Assembly: GCA_016781885.1 (NCBI GenBank)
Contig: JADDPM010000011.1
Span: 1 to 19,686 of the forward strand
Source: Rubrobacter sp.
GTDB taxonomy: Bacteria; Actinomycetota; Rubrobacteria; Rubrobacterales; Rubrobacteraceae
DNA length: 19,686 bases
Direction of reading: 5' to 3'
Part shown: in pieces, positions 7,350 through 14,230 of the stretch
Numbering within the stretch: the first letter of the stretch is position 1
How the letters are laid out: every line of letters begins with the position of its first letter
Translations under genes and position numbers: made by a program
The notes under the pieces: model-generated
What the model was told of the DNA's origin: nothing
Database searches by the model: none
The model's input: only the letters and a program-made list of their open reading frames with translations

Positions 7350-7757
7350 CTACCGCAGTACATCATGTCCCTGCTCCGACGCCGCGACGTCCAATTGCTC
7401 TTCCTTAACCAACACGTAGTCGGTGTCATAGGTCGAAACCGCAAAGATACTCACCCCCGCCTCCGCGAGCGACCCCGCAACCGAAACGAGGATGCCGCTC
7501 AAAGAAAAGTCGAACGAACCTTCGAGCTTCAGCGCTCGCCAACCTCTCTCACACATTATCCCGTCGGGCACGTCCCCTTCGGGGCAGATGACCGACAACT
7601 CATCTATGGTGCGCGTTATGGAGCAGAACGACCCCATCGTGACCCCTACGGGTAGCTGCTCGGCCGTTGGGTTCATCCGGCAGACGGCCAGACGCTCTGC
7701 GAGCACCGACAGGACGAGGGAAGCCGCCCCATCACCCTCGACGCGCGCCGTCCGCAT
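7350..7757 (-). CDS. ACT_7 (CASTOR-like) domain protein in the arginine operon
   Basis: The 135-residue protein has an N-terminal half with AVCRMNP, SFCSITRTIDELSVICPE and GWRALKLEG. Its C-terminal half is a recognisable ACT_7 domain (residues about 82-125: DFSLSGILVSVAGSLAEAG, then S-T-Y-D-T-D-Y-V-L-V). This is the small bacterial family related to aspartate-kinase ACT domains and to the mammalian arginine sensor CASTOR. It has no catalytic domain, so a ligand-sensing role is likely, but the ligand is not shown by sequence. The ATG lies three bases after the stop of the GNAT gene, whose TAG is next to the GAGGA ribosome site, so the two are coupled. Its place between argR and argG makes arginine or a pathway intermediate the natural candidate ligand; that is inference. 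Confidence 0.85.
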   Translation of the reverse strand: MRTARVEGDGAASLVLSVLAERLAVCRMNPTAEQLPVGVTMGSFCSITRTIDELSVICPEGDVPDGIMCERGWRALKLEGSFDFSLSGILVSVAGSLAEAGVSIFAVSTYDTDYVLVKEEQLDVAASEQGHDVLR

Positions 7758-7760
7758 ACC

Positions 7761-8267
7761 CTATTCCTCGCCGCGGGCGGCGAGATCTACCCTCATCGTC
7801 CAGGACGGATACTCTTCCGAACCTGTATCGAGGAGCTTCACAAAGCCGCTCCGCTCATACAACCTGACGGCTGCGTGGTTCTCGCAGCGAACGCTCAGGC
7901 TCAACGCCCCGAAGCCCTGCGACCTCGCCGTATCCAGAAGCCTGCGGAGCAAGGCTCCTCCAACGCCCGTACCGCGCCGGCCCGGGACGACGGCGATGGC
8001 GACCTCGGGCGTCGAGGCGTCCACGAAGCCGAATCCGGGCTCTTCTAGCGGCATGAGACGGTACCATGCGGCCCCTGTCTTGCTGCCATCGCTAGGGTCC
8101 AGGGCCACCACGGCGGCGCCATCCAGTCTGCCCCAACCTTCGAGATAGCGCGAGATGCCAGGCTCGGAGAGCGAACGGTGGTGTGCGGCCTCGTGGAGCA
8201 TCCGCCACAAAAACTCCACATCCTCCGGTTCGCCCGGCCGCACCGGGTGATGCTCCCGAACGGCCAC
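7761..8267 (-). CDS. GNAT-family N-acetyltransferase
   Basis: The 168-residue protein is a single GNAT domain. The acetyl-CoA binding motif A is V-A-I-A-V-V-P-G-R-R-G-T-G-V-G-G-A-L near residues 108-125 (R-x-x-G-x-G type), and motif B appears as L-S-L-S-V-R-C-E-N-H-A-A-V-R-L-Y-E-R-S-G-F. The substrate cannot be read from sequence. In an arginine operon a glutamate N-acetyltransferase role, as for the short stand-alone GNAT synthases of mycobacteria, is conceivable, but I see no specific similarity. The GTG at 8267 has only a weak ribosome site; a GTG at 8243 has GGGAG nine bases upstream and begins where family similarity begins, so the true start may be there. It begins eight bases after argR and is coupled to the ACT_7 gene. 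Confidence 0.85.
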   Translation of the reverse strand: MAVREHHPVRPGEPEDVEFLWRMLHEAAHHRSLSEPGISRYLEGWGRLDGAAVVALDPSDGSKTGAAWYRLMPLEEPGFGFVDASTPEVAIAVVPGRRGTGVGGALLRRLLDTARSQGFGALSLSVRCENHAAVRLYERSGFVKLLDTGSEEYPSWTMRVDLAARGEE

Positions 8268-8275
8268 GCGCTAAG

Positions 8276-8755
8276 CTACTCTATGTTACCGGCGGGCCGT
8301 GTCCTGGCCCGGCAGACGTCCGCGACGAGGCCGGCGACCTCCTCGGCCGCCTCGTTGTCGGGGGTGACGACGAAGACCGTGTCCTGCCCTGCAATGGTGC
8401 CGAGGACCTTGAGGCCCTGGACCCTGTCGAGGACGTTGGCGACGGCGCCGGCGGTCCCGTCGCGGGTGTGGATCACGAGGGTGTGCTGCGCCGGGGTGAT
8501 GTCGAGTACGAAGCTTGGCAGCACCTCTATCCCCGCAGCGCCTGGCTCGTGCGGCAGCGCGAGGTAGCGACTGCCGACCTTCAGGACGCCGAGCTCGGCG
8601 AGGTCCCGGCTTACGGTCGCCTGGCCTACCTCGACCCCTATACCCGAGAGCGCCGCGACGACATCCCCTTGGGTCCCCAGCGGTTGCTCGGAGATGAGCC
8701 TTAGTATCAGGTCCTGTCTCGTCCCCTTGTCCACGTTTGAGAGTGTCTTCCCCAT
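8276..8755 (-). CDS. argR: Arginine repressor
   Basis: The 159-residue protein has the N-terminal winged helix of ArgR, with Q-A-T-V-S-R-D-L-A-E-L-G at residues 45-56 carrying the DNA-contact Ser49-Arg50. Its C-terminal arginine-binding oligomerisation domain includes H-T-L-V-I-H-T-R-D-G-T-A-G and L-G-T-I-A-G-Q-D-T-V-F-V-V. In most ArgR/AhrC proteins this last motif is GTIxGDDT, and the two aspartates bind arginine; here the first is Gln124 and only Asp125 remains. Hexamers normally form and bind ARG boxes when arginine is present. The ATG follows AGGAGG with seven-base spacing, and this ribosome site overlaps the argC stop codon. ARG-box-like sequences lie in the argC-argJ gap. Confidence 0.95.
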   Translation of the reverse strand: MGKTLSNVDKGTRQDLILRLISEQPLGTQGDVVAALSGIGVEVGQATVSRDLAELGVLKVGSRYLALPHEPGAAGIEVLPSFVLDITPAQHTLVIHTRDGTAGAVANVLDRVQGLKVLGTIAGQDTVFVVTPDNEAAEEVAGLVADVCRARTRPAGNIE

Positions 8756-8765
8756 CCTTTGCCTC

Positions 8766-9791
8766 CTACTTCAGATACTCGAGCCCGGCGTCCTCCGGGT
8801 AACCGAGCGCCAGGTTCATGTTCTGCACAGCCGCCCCGGACGCGCCCTTGAGCAGGTTGTCCAGCGCCGCGAAGAGAACGAGCCTCTCGGCTCTCTTGTC
8901 CACCGCCGCAGACAACCTGGCCCGGTTGGTATTGGCTACGTGCGAGATCTGGGGCGGCTCCTCCCTCGCCTCGACGAACACCCACCCCTCGTAATCCTCC
9001 CCGTACCAACCGAGCACGTCCTCCGCCTCCGGGAGATTCTGCCCCCCCTCAAGATCCACGTAGATCGTCTCCAACTCGCCGCGGCTTATGGGTAACAGGT
9101 GAGGGATAAACGTGACTTCGGGCACCTCCCCGACCTGCCGCAGCACGGCCTCTATCTCAGGTGTGTGCCGGTGGCGCGGCGAACCGTCCGCGAGCCCGTA
9201 AGGTGAGACGTTCTCGTTGGCCGAGACGAAGTGTGTCTTGGGGGCGGGCTTCGCCCCCGCCCCGCTAACTCCCGACAGGGCGTTGATCGCCACCGAAGAG
9301 ACCTTCAACCTCTTCACGACCGGCGCGAGCGCGAGCACCGCCGCCGTTGGGTAACACCCGGGGTTAGCCACGAGCCTTCCCTCGGGAGCCCCGAAGACCT
9401 CCGGCAGCCCATAATGGGCCTCTTCCAGCAACTCCGGTACGGGATGCTCCCCGTACCACTCGTTGTACAGCGCGACCTCCTTGAGCCGGAAGTCAGCCGA
9501 GAGGTCCACGACGAGCTTCGTCCCGGCCTCCAGCAGGTCCCGCACAACCCCGGCGCTCTCCATGTGCGGGTAGGCAACGAACGCGACGTCGAGCGCCGAA
9601 GCGTTCACCCGCCCCGGATCCACGAACTTCTCCCCCACCGTGAGGTGCGGGTAGACTTCGGTGACGGGCCGCCCGGCGTGGGAGCGCGAGGAGATCTCCA
9701 TCCCCCCCACCTCAGGGTGCCCAAAGAGCAACCGAACCAACTCCGACCCCGCATAGCCGCTGCCGCCAAAGATTCCAACGCGTAGTCCCAT
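8766..9791 (-). CDS. argC: N-acetyl-gamma-glutamyl-phosphate reductase
   Basis: This NADPH-dependent enzyme makes N-acetylglutamate semialdehyde from the acyl phosphate produced by ArgB. From the ATG at 9791 it is 341 residues. The nucleotide-binding start V-G-I-F-G-G-S-G-Y-A-G-S-E-L is at residues 5-18, catalytic Cys146 in ANPGCYPT, and His208 in RHRHTPE. I chose 9791 because a predicted promoter (-35 TTGAAT, 17 bases, -10 TGTAAT) would start transcription at or within a base of this ATG; in-frame ATG 9800 and TTG 9827 lie inside that promoter. There is no Shine-Dalgarno sequence, consistent with a leaderless message. It is the first gene of the leftward arginine unit. Confidence 0.95.
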   Translation of the reverse strand: MGLRVGIFGGSGYAGSELVRLLFGHPEVGGMEISSRSHAGRPVTEVYPHLTVGEKFVDPGRVNASALDVAFVAYPHMESAGVVRDLLEAGTKLVVDLSADFRLKEVALYNEWYGEHPVPELLEEAHYGLPEVFGAPEGRLVANPGCYPTAAVLALAPVVKRLKVSSVAINALSGVSGAGAKPAPKTHFVSANENVSPYGLADGSPRHRHTPEIEAVLRQVGEVPEVTFIPHLLPISRGELETIYVDLEGGQNLPEAEDVLGWYGEDYEGWVFVEAREEPPQISHVANTNRARLSAAVDKRAERLVLFAALDNLLKGASGAAVQNMNLALGYPEDAGLEYLK

Positions 9792-9798
9792 GCGCCAC

Positions 9799-9827
9799 AT
9801 TACACCACCTATCGGATATTTATTCAA
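9799..9827 (-). promoter_or_regulatory. argC promoter (leaderless type)
   Basis: On the minus strand TTGAAT (9822-9827) and TGTAAT (9799-9804) are separated by 17 bases. The argC ATG begins seven bases after the -10, where transcription should start, so the message would have no 5' untranslated region. The -35 box is one arm of the palindrome at 9819-9840, so a repressor bound there would exclude RNA polymerase. Confidence 0.6.
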
Positions 9828-9840
9828 GTTATTGAATAAA
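9819..9840. promoter_or_regulatory. AT-rich operator palindrome, ARG-box-like
   Basis: Perfect 9-base arms TTTATTCAA and TTGAATAAA are separated by GTTA in an otherwise high-GC region. Each arm contains the ARG-box half-site (TGAAT followed by A/T bases). The left arm also fits a degenerate 18-base ARG box at 9811-9828 (CGGAT-ATTT-ATTCA). It covers the argC -35 box and lies just upstream of the argJ -35 box, as expected for an ArgR operator controlling both directions. Half-site order is inverted relative to the E. coli consensus, so exact contacts are uncertain. Confidence 0.65.
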
Positions 9841-9844
9841 ACGG

Positions 9845-9873
9845 TTGACCCCTATGCGCACGCGTGCGATACT
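9845..9873 (+). promoter_or_regulatory. argJ promoter
   Basis: TTGACC (9845-9850) and GATACT (9868-9873) are separated by 17 bases. Transcription should begin near 9880, giving a leader of only a few bases before the argJ ATG at 9885. The promoter stands back to back with the argC promoter, with the -35 boxes 17 bases apart. Confidence 0.65.
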
Positions 9874-9883
9874 GGCGGATATC

Positions 9884-9901
9884 GATGAATAAAAATCCAC
9901 A
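9884..9901 (+). promoter_or_regulatory. ARG box over the argJ start codon
   Basis: GATGAATAAAAATCCACA matches the ARG-box consensus core TGAAT-WWWW-ATTCA at all but one core position. Its half-site TGAATAAAA repeats exactly the one at 9833-9841, 53 bases upstream, or about five helical turns. A weaker half-site GGAATAAA follows at 9906-9913, at the roughly 20-base pitch common for paired boxes. The box spans the argJ start codon. Confidence 0.6.
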
Positions 9902-11111
9902 AATCGGAATAAAGCCTGCAACAGACGGGGCAACGGCGGCGAGGGGGTTCGTGGCGGCCGGGGTTGCGAGTGGGTTGCGCTACGAGGGACGCCGGGACCT
10001 GGGGCTCCTGCTCTCGGAGGTCGCCGGGGGCACCTCGGCGCTGGTGGTGACCTCGAACGTGCTCAAGTCGGCCCCGCTGCTGGTGACGAAGGGGGCGGTC
10101 GAGGGCGGAGACGTGCGGGCACTGGTCGTGAACAGCGGCATCGCGAACGCGGCGACGGGGCAGCGGGGCGTCGAGGATGCGTACCGGATGCAGGCCCTCG
10201 CGGCCGACACGCTCGGGGTGGAGCCCGGCGAGGTGGCGGTCGCTTCGACGGGTGTGATCGGTGAGCAGCTCCCGATGGACCAGGTGGAGGCCGGCATCAA
10301 GGAGGTTGCGGCCTCTCTAAGCGGCGACGGTAGCGGTTTCGCTGAGGCCATCCTGACCACCGACACCCGCCCCAAAGAGGCTGTTGCGACGGTGGAGATC
10401 GGAGGGGAGACCGTAACGGTTGGGGGAGTCGCGAAGGGGAGCGGCATGATCCACCCCAACATGGCGACCATGCTAGCTTTCGTCACCACCGACGCCGCCA
10501 TCGAGAAGGAGTCTCTGCAGAACGTCTTGAGCAAGGCGACCGACCGGACCTTCAACCGCATCACCGTGGACGGTGACACCTCTCCAAACGACATGGTGTT
10601 GCTGATGGCGAATGGTGCTGCGGAGAATGAGCTGCTCACGCAGAATTCTCCCAACCTTCCGGACTTCGCGGGGACCGTCGAGACGGTGATGCAGGAGCTG
10701 GCGAAGGAGATCGCGCGGGACGGCGAGGGGGCTACGAAGCTCGTCGAGGTCGTCGTCGAGGGCGCGGAGAGTGAGGAGAAAGCCGCGACGCTCGCCAGGG
10801 CCGTCGCCGGCAGCAACCTCTTCAAGGCCGCGGTCTACGGTGAGGACGCCAACTGGGGCCGGGTGCTCAACGCCATCGGCTACTCGGGGGCGTCGTTCGA
10901 CCCGGAGGCTGTGGAGCTTTACTTCGGCCCGGTCAAGGTCTTCGCGGACGGGGAGCCCGTGGAGCACGACGCGGAGGAGGCCAACGCGACGCTCGCCGGG
11001 GACGAGGTCGTCGTCACGGCGCGGCTCAAGGAGGGCGAGGCTTCGGCGACGGCGTGGGGCTGCGATCTGACCGAGGAGTACGTGCGGATAAACGGGAGCT
11101 ACAGGACGTGA
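9885..11111 (+). CDS. argJ: Glutamate N-acetyltransferase / ornithine acetyltransferase
   Basis: ArgJ moves the acetyl group from N-acetylornithine to glutamate and in many species also uses acetyl-CoA. The 408-residue precursor self-cleaves between Ala and Thr in the motif G-M-I-H-P-N-M-A-T-M-L-A-F, with Thr195 as the new N-terminal nucleophile of the beta chain. Other signatures are STGVIGEQLPMD, FNRITVDGDTSPNDMV and the C-terminal EEYVRINGSYRT. I prefer the ATG at 9885 to the GTG at 9864, which lies within the predicted promoter. The weak GGCGG upstream and the promoter position suggest a near-leaderless message. It is the first gene of the rightward unit and overlaps argB by four bases (GTGA). 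No argA is seen, consistent with the cyclic pathway. Confidence 0.96.
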   Translation: MNKNPQIGIKPATDGATAARGFVAAGVASGLRYEGRRDLGLLLSEVAGGTSALVVTSNVLKSAPLLVTKGAVEGGDVRALVVNSGIANAATGQRGVEDAYRMQALAADTLGVEPGEVAVASTGVIGEQLPMDQVEAGIKEVAASLSGDGSGFAEAILTTDTRPKEAVATVEIGGETVTVGGVAKGSGMIHPNMATMLAFVTTDAAIEKESLQNVLSKATDRTFNRITVDGDTSPNDMVLLMANGAAENELLTQNSPNLPDFAGTVETVMQELAKEIARDGEGATKLVEVVVEGAESEEKAATLARAVAGSNLFKAAVYGEDANWGRVLNAIGYSGASFDPEAVELYFGPVKVFADGEPVEHDAEEANATLAGDEVVVTARLKEGEASATAWGCDLTEEYVRINGSYRT

Positions 11112-11878
11112 AGTTCGGGACGAAGCCGGTGGTCGTAAAGATCGGGGGCGGGGCGCTCGCGGGCGGGGCACTCGAAGACCTGCCCGGCCTGCTCGCCGGT
11201 GAGACCCCCGTGGCGCTCGTGCACGGCGGCGGCCAGCAGCTCACCAGGATGCTCGCGGCCCTGAATCTCCAGACCGAGTTCCGCGAGGGCCTGCGGGTCA
11301 CGGACGAGAAGACGATGCGGGTCGCGGAGATGGTCTTCGCGGGCGAGGTGAATAAGGCGCTCGTCCGGGAGTTGTACGCGATGCGGGTGCCGGCGGTCGG
11401 TATCTCCGGGACCGACGGCCCCACCTTTCACGTCGAGCCGATGCCGGGCCTCGGCCGGGTTGGGAGCGTGGCGAGGGTGGAGCCCGGTCTCGTGGAGACG
11501 CTGTGGTCGAGCGGGTTCGTGCCGGTCATAGCGCCGGTCGGCCTCGGGCCGGGGGGGTCATACAACGTCAACGCTGACTCGGCGGCGGCGGCGCTCGCAA
11601 TCGGTTTGGCCGCCGGGCACCTGTTCTTCCTCACGGACGTGGACGGGCTGCTCTATGGCGGCGAGGCCGTGCCGGCTCTAGATCCTGAAGAGTGCGAGGG
11701 GTACGTAAGGAACGGGCTCGCGGTCGGGGGGATGGTGCCGAAGCTGCGGGCGGCTGCCGAGGCGGCCAGAGAAGGCGTTGCGGCGAGGATCGTCAACGGG
11801 AACAAGAGAGGGTCGCTCGCGAGAGCGATAGCGGGCGAGGAGATCGGAACTCTAATATCGGAAGGAGTCGCGGCATGA
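11108..11878 (+). CDS. argB: Acetylglutamate kinase, short form
   Basis: The 256-residue kinase phosphorylates N-acetylglutamate. Visible motifs are K-I-G-G-G at residues 11-15, V-H-G-G-G at 38-42, Y-N-V-N-A-D-S-A-A at 152-160 with Asp156, and G-G-M-V-P-K-L with Lys212. The GTG at 11108 overlaps the argJ stop; an ORF reading from 11054 would lie inside argJ. The catalytic lysine motif begins only about ten residues from the start, as in the dimeric E. coli enzyme. The N-terminal helix that hexameric arginine-inhibited kinases carry, usual in species with ArgJ, is missing. It overlaps argD by four bases (ATGA). Confidence 0.94.
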   Translation: MKFGTKPVVVKIGGGALAGGALEDLPGLLAGETPVALVHGGGQQLTRMLAALNLQTEFREGLRVTDEKTMRVAEMVFAGEVNKALVRELYAMRVPAVGISGTDGPTFHVEPMPGLGRVGSVARVEPGLVETLWSSGFVPVIAPVGLGPGGSYNVNADSAAAALAIGLAAGHLFFLTDVDGLLYGGEAVPALDPEECEGYVRNGLAVGGMVPKLRAAAEAAREGVAARIVNGNKRGSLARAIAGEEIGTLISEGVAA

Positions 11879-13086
11879 AGGCGGTAATGGAGACTTACAA
11901 GCGGATGAACATCACCCCCACCAAGGGTAAGGGGAGCTGGCTCTTCGACGAGAACGGGGACCGGTACCTGGACTTCATCGCCGGCATCGCGACCAACTCT
12001 CTGGGTCACGCCCACCCGGCACTCGTAAAGGCCATCCAGGAGCAGGCGGCGGAGCTAATTCACTGCTCGAACCTGTACGAGATCCCCTTGCAGGCCGAGG
12101 TAGCGGAGATGCTCACCGCCTCGACCGACTTCGACAAGGTCTTCTTCTGCAACTCCGGCACCGAGGCGGTCGAGACCGCCATCAAGCTCGCCCGCAAGCA
12201 CGCGTACAACGAGTACGGCCCGCAGAAGAGCGAAATCCTGGCCTTTACCCAGTCCTTCCACGGCCGCACCTACGGCGGCCTCACCGCCACCGCCCAGACC
12301 GCCTACCACGAGGGCTTCGGCCCGATGCTCCCCGGCTTTGCTTACGCGCCCTTCGGCGACCTCGAATCGGCCCGGGAGATGGTGGGCTCGCAGACGGCCG
12401 CGGTGCTCGTCGAGCCCATCCAGGGCGAGGGCGGCATCAATGCGGCGCCCGAGGGTTTCCTGCAAGGGCTGCGTGACCTCTGCGACGAGAATGGTGCGGT
12501 CCTCATCTTCGACGAGGTACAGACCGGCGCGGGTCGCACCGGCCATCTGTACGCCTACCAGGGAATGGGGGTAGTACCGGACGTCCTCACTAGCGCCAAG
12601 GGTCTCGGCGGCGGCATGCCGGTCGGCGCCGTGATGGCGAAGGAGGAGTACGCCTCGCTCACCCCCGGCAACCACGGCTCAACCTTCGGCGGAAACCCGC
12701 TCGCGATGGCCGCCGTCAGGGCGGTGCTAGGGGTGGTCGACGATCCTGAGTTCCTCGAAGAGGTGCGGTTCAAGGGTCGGATCCTCAAAAACGCGCTGGC
12801 CTTGATAGCCGACCGTATTCCCGGCGCGGAGGTGCGCGGCGAGGGCCTCCTGCTCGGCCTCGACCTGAAGGACCCGGAGCTCGCCAGGCAGGTCTTCGAG
12901 CATTGCCTGGAGGAGGGCGTGCTCGTCAACCTCGTCGCCGGGACAACCGTAAGGCTCGCCCCGCCCCTCACCGTGACGCGGGCGGAGATACGCCACGCCC
13001 TCGACACCATACGCGCCGCCTTAGACGACCTCGTGGGCGTGCTGGTCGGCACATCGGCGGCCCGGCACCAGTCGGCCGTCGCCTGA
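11875..13086 (+). CDS. argD: Acetylornithine aminotransferase
   Basis: The 403-residue class III PLP aminotransferase converts N-acetylglutamate semialdehyde to N-acetylornithine. Seen are the phosphate-binding N-S-G-T-E-A-V-E-T-A near 91-100, SFHGRTYGGLTATAQ, VEPIQGEGGIN, the cofactor aspartate in IFDEVQTGAGRTG, and the Schiff-base Lys242 in TSAKGLGGGMPVGAV. The C-terminus VNLVAGTTVRLAPPLTVT is typical. The start is the ATG at 11875, overlapping the argB stop, with GGAAGGAG upstream; longer readings extend into argB. It could also serve succinyl-diaminopimelate transamination, as E. coli ArgD does. Confidence 0.95.
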   Translation: MKAVMETYKRMNITPTKGKGSWLFDENGDRYLDFIAGIATNSLGHAHPALVKAIQEQAAELIHCSNLYEIPLQAEVAEMLTASTDFDKVFFCNSGTEAVETAIKLARKHAYNEYGPQKSEILAFTQSFHGRTYGGLTATAQTAYHEGFGPMLPGFAYAPFGDLESAREMVGSQTAAVLVEPIQGEGGINAAPEGFLQGLRDLCDENGAVLIFDEVQTGAGRTGHLYAYQGMGVVPDVLTSAKGLGGGMPVGAVMAKEEYASLTPGNHGSTFGGNPLAMAAVRAVLGVVDDPEFLEEVRFKGRILKNALALIADRIPGAEVRGEGLLLGLDLKDPELARQVFEHCLEEGVLVNLVAGTTVRLAPPLTVTRAEIRHALDTIRAALDDLVGVLVGTSAARHQSAVA

Positions 13087-13100
13087 AGAGTTAGCGAGCC

Positions 13101-14042
13101 GTGCAGGAGCAAGAAGGAGCGCCCTCCCCCATCTCAGGGGGGAGTTGCCTCACCCTCGCCGAGTTCGGCCCCGCGGAGATCTGGCTGATCCTCGACGAGG
13201 CCCTGCGTCTAAAAGGTCTCCAGAAGGCCGGCGCCCCCTTCCAGCCGTTGCGCGGCAAAACGCTAGCCATGATCTTCCAGAAGCCCTCCAACCGCACCCG
13301 CGTCTCCTTCGAGGTCGGGATGTACCAGCTCGGCGGCCACGCCCTCCCTCTCTCGCCGCAGGAGATACAGATGGGCAGGCGCGAGGCCACCACGGACATA
13401 GCCAAGACTCTAGCCCGTTTCGCCGACGCGATCATGGCCCGCGTCTTCGGCCACCACGAGGTCGAAGAGCTCGCCGAAGCAGCCGGAGTCCCGGTAATAA
13501 ACGGCCTCTCCGACCTCCACCACCCCTGCCAGGCCCTCGCAGATCTCCTCACCATCCGCGAAGAGCTAGGCTCTCTAGAAGGCGCGAAAGTAACCTACGT
13601 CGGCGACGGCAACAACGTCGCCCACTCCCTGGCGCTTGGCTGCGCCCTGACCGGCGCGCATCTAACTATAGCCCATCCCGAAGGCCACGCCTCCGACGCG
13701 GGAATAATAAAGCTCGCCGGAGAGCTAGGAGCGGCCCCGACGCTCACGCAGGACCCGCGCGAGGGGGTAGCCAATGCGCAGGTCGTATACACCGACGTGT
13801 GGGCCAGCATGGGTCAGGAGGCCGAGGCAGGGGAGCGCAGGGAGAAGTTCGCCCCTTACCAGGTGAATGAGGAGCTAATGGGCTACGCCGCTCCGGGTGC
13901 GATCTTTTTGCACTGCCTCCCCGCCCATCGGGGCGAGGAGGTAACTAACGAGGTCATAGACGGGCCTCAGAGCCGCGTCTTCGATCAGGCGGAGAACAGG
14001 ATGCACGCGCAGAAGGCGCTTCTGTACCTGCTCCTTGGTTAG
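13101..14042 (+). CDS. argF: Ornithine carbamoyltransferase
   Basis: The 313-residue enzyme makes citrulline from ornithine and carbamoyl phosphate. The carbamoyl-phosphate motif reads K-P-S-N-R-T-R-V-S-F-E at residues 61-71, SNRTR instead of the common STRTR. H-P-C-Q is at 141-144, ornithine-binding D-V-W-A-S-M-G-Q-E at 232-240 and F-L-H-C-L-P-A-H-R-G-E-E at 269-280. The last two distinguish it from aspartate carbamoyltransferase. The GTG at 13101 is 14 bases after argD with a poor ribosome site, so the precise start is uncertain; homology begins near residue 17. It closes the rightward arginine unit. Confidence 0.95.
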   Translation: MQEQEGAPSPISGGSCLTLAEFGPAEIWLILDEALRLKGLQKAGAPFQPLRGKTLAMIFQKPSNRTRVSFEVGMYQLGGHALPLSPQEIQMGRREATTDIAKTLARFADAIMARVFGHHEVEELAEAAGVPVINGLSDLHHPCQALADLLTIREELGSLEGAKVTYVGDGNNVAHSLALGCALTGAHLTIAHPEGHASDAGIIKLAGELGAAPTLTQDPREGVANAQVVYTDVWASMGQEAEAGERREKFAPYQVNEELMGYAAPGAIFLHCLPAHRGEEVTNEVIDGPQSRVFDQAENRMHAQKALLYLLLG

Positions 14043-14052
14043 TAGCAGGAGC

Positions 14053-14077
14053 GGTACAACCTCTCGGGAGTTGTGCC
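14053..14077 (+). terminator. Hairpin after argF
   Basis: Eleven bases after the argF stop, GGTACAAC pairs with GTTGTGCC (8 base pairs, one G-U) around a short loop that can add two or three further pairs. There is no following T-run, so it may be a factor-dependent terminator or an RNA-stabilising stem. Confidence 0.45.
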
Positions 14078-14230
14078 AAGCCTCAGAGGCGTGCTCGGTC
14101 GCCGGGACCTACGTTCGTCGAAGTCCTGCGCTATCTGATTAGTAAGCGGGGTGTCAGGTATAAGCAGTGGCCGGGTGCGCTCTAGCTATGTAGTATGGTG
14201 CGATGACTTCGCTCTACGGTAGCAAGGTAA

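Noticed and set aside
9792..9827. Upstream argC starts (TTG 9827, ATG 9800).
   Set aside because: Both fall in the predicted promoter, and the family N-terminus begins at the ATG at 9791.
9864..9884. GTG start for argJ adding seven residues.
   Set aside because: It lies between and within the -35/-10 elements of the predicted promoter and adds residues not typical of ArgJ.
10473..11171. Long minus-strand open frames across argJ.
   Set aside because: They are antisense shadows of argJ with Arg/Pro/Leu-rich, non-protein-like composition.
11692..11874. N-terminal extension of argD by 61 residues.
   Set aside because: It lies wholly inside argB in another frame; the ATG at 11875 has a good ribosome site and gives the family's normal start.
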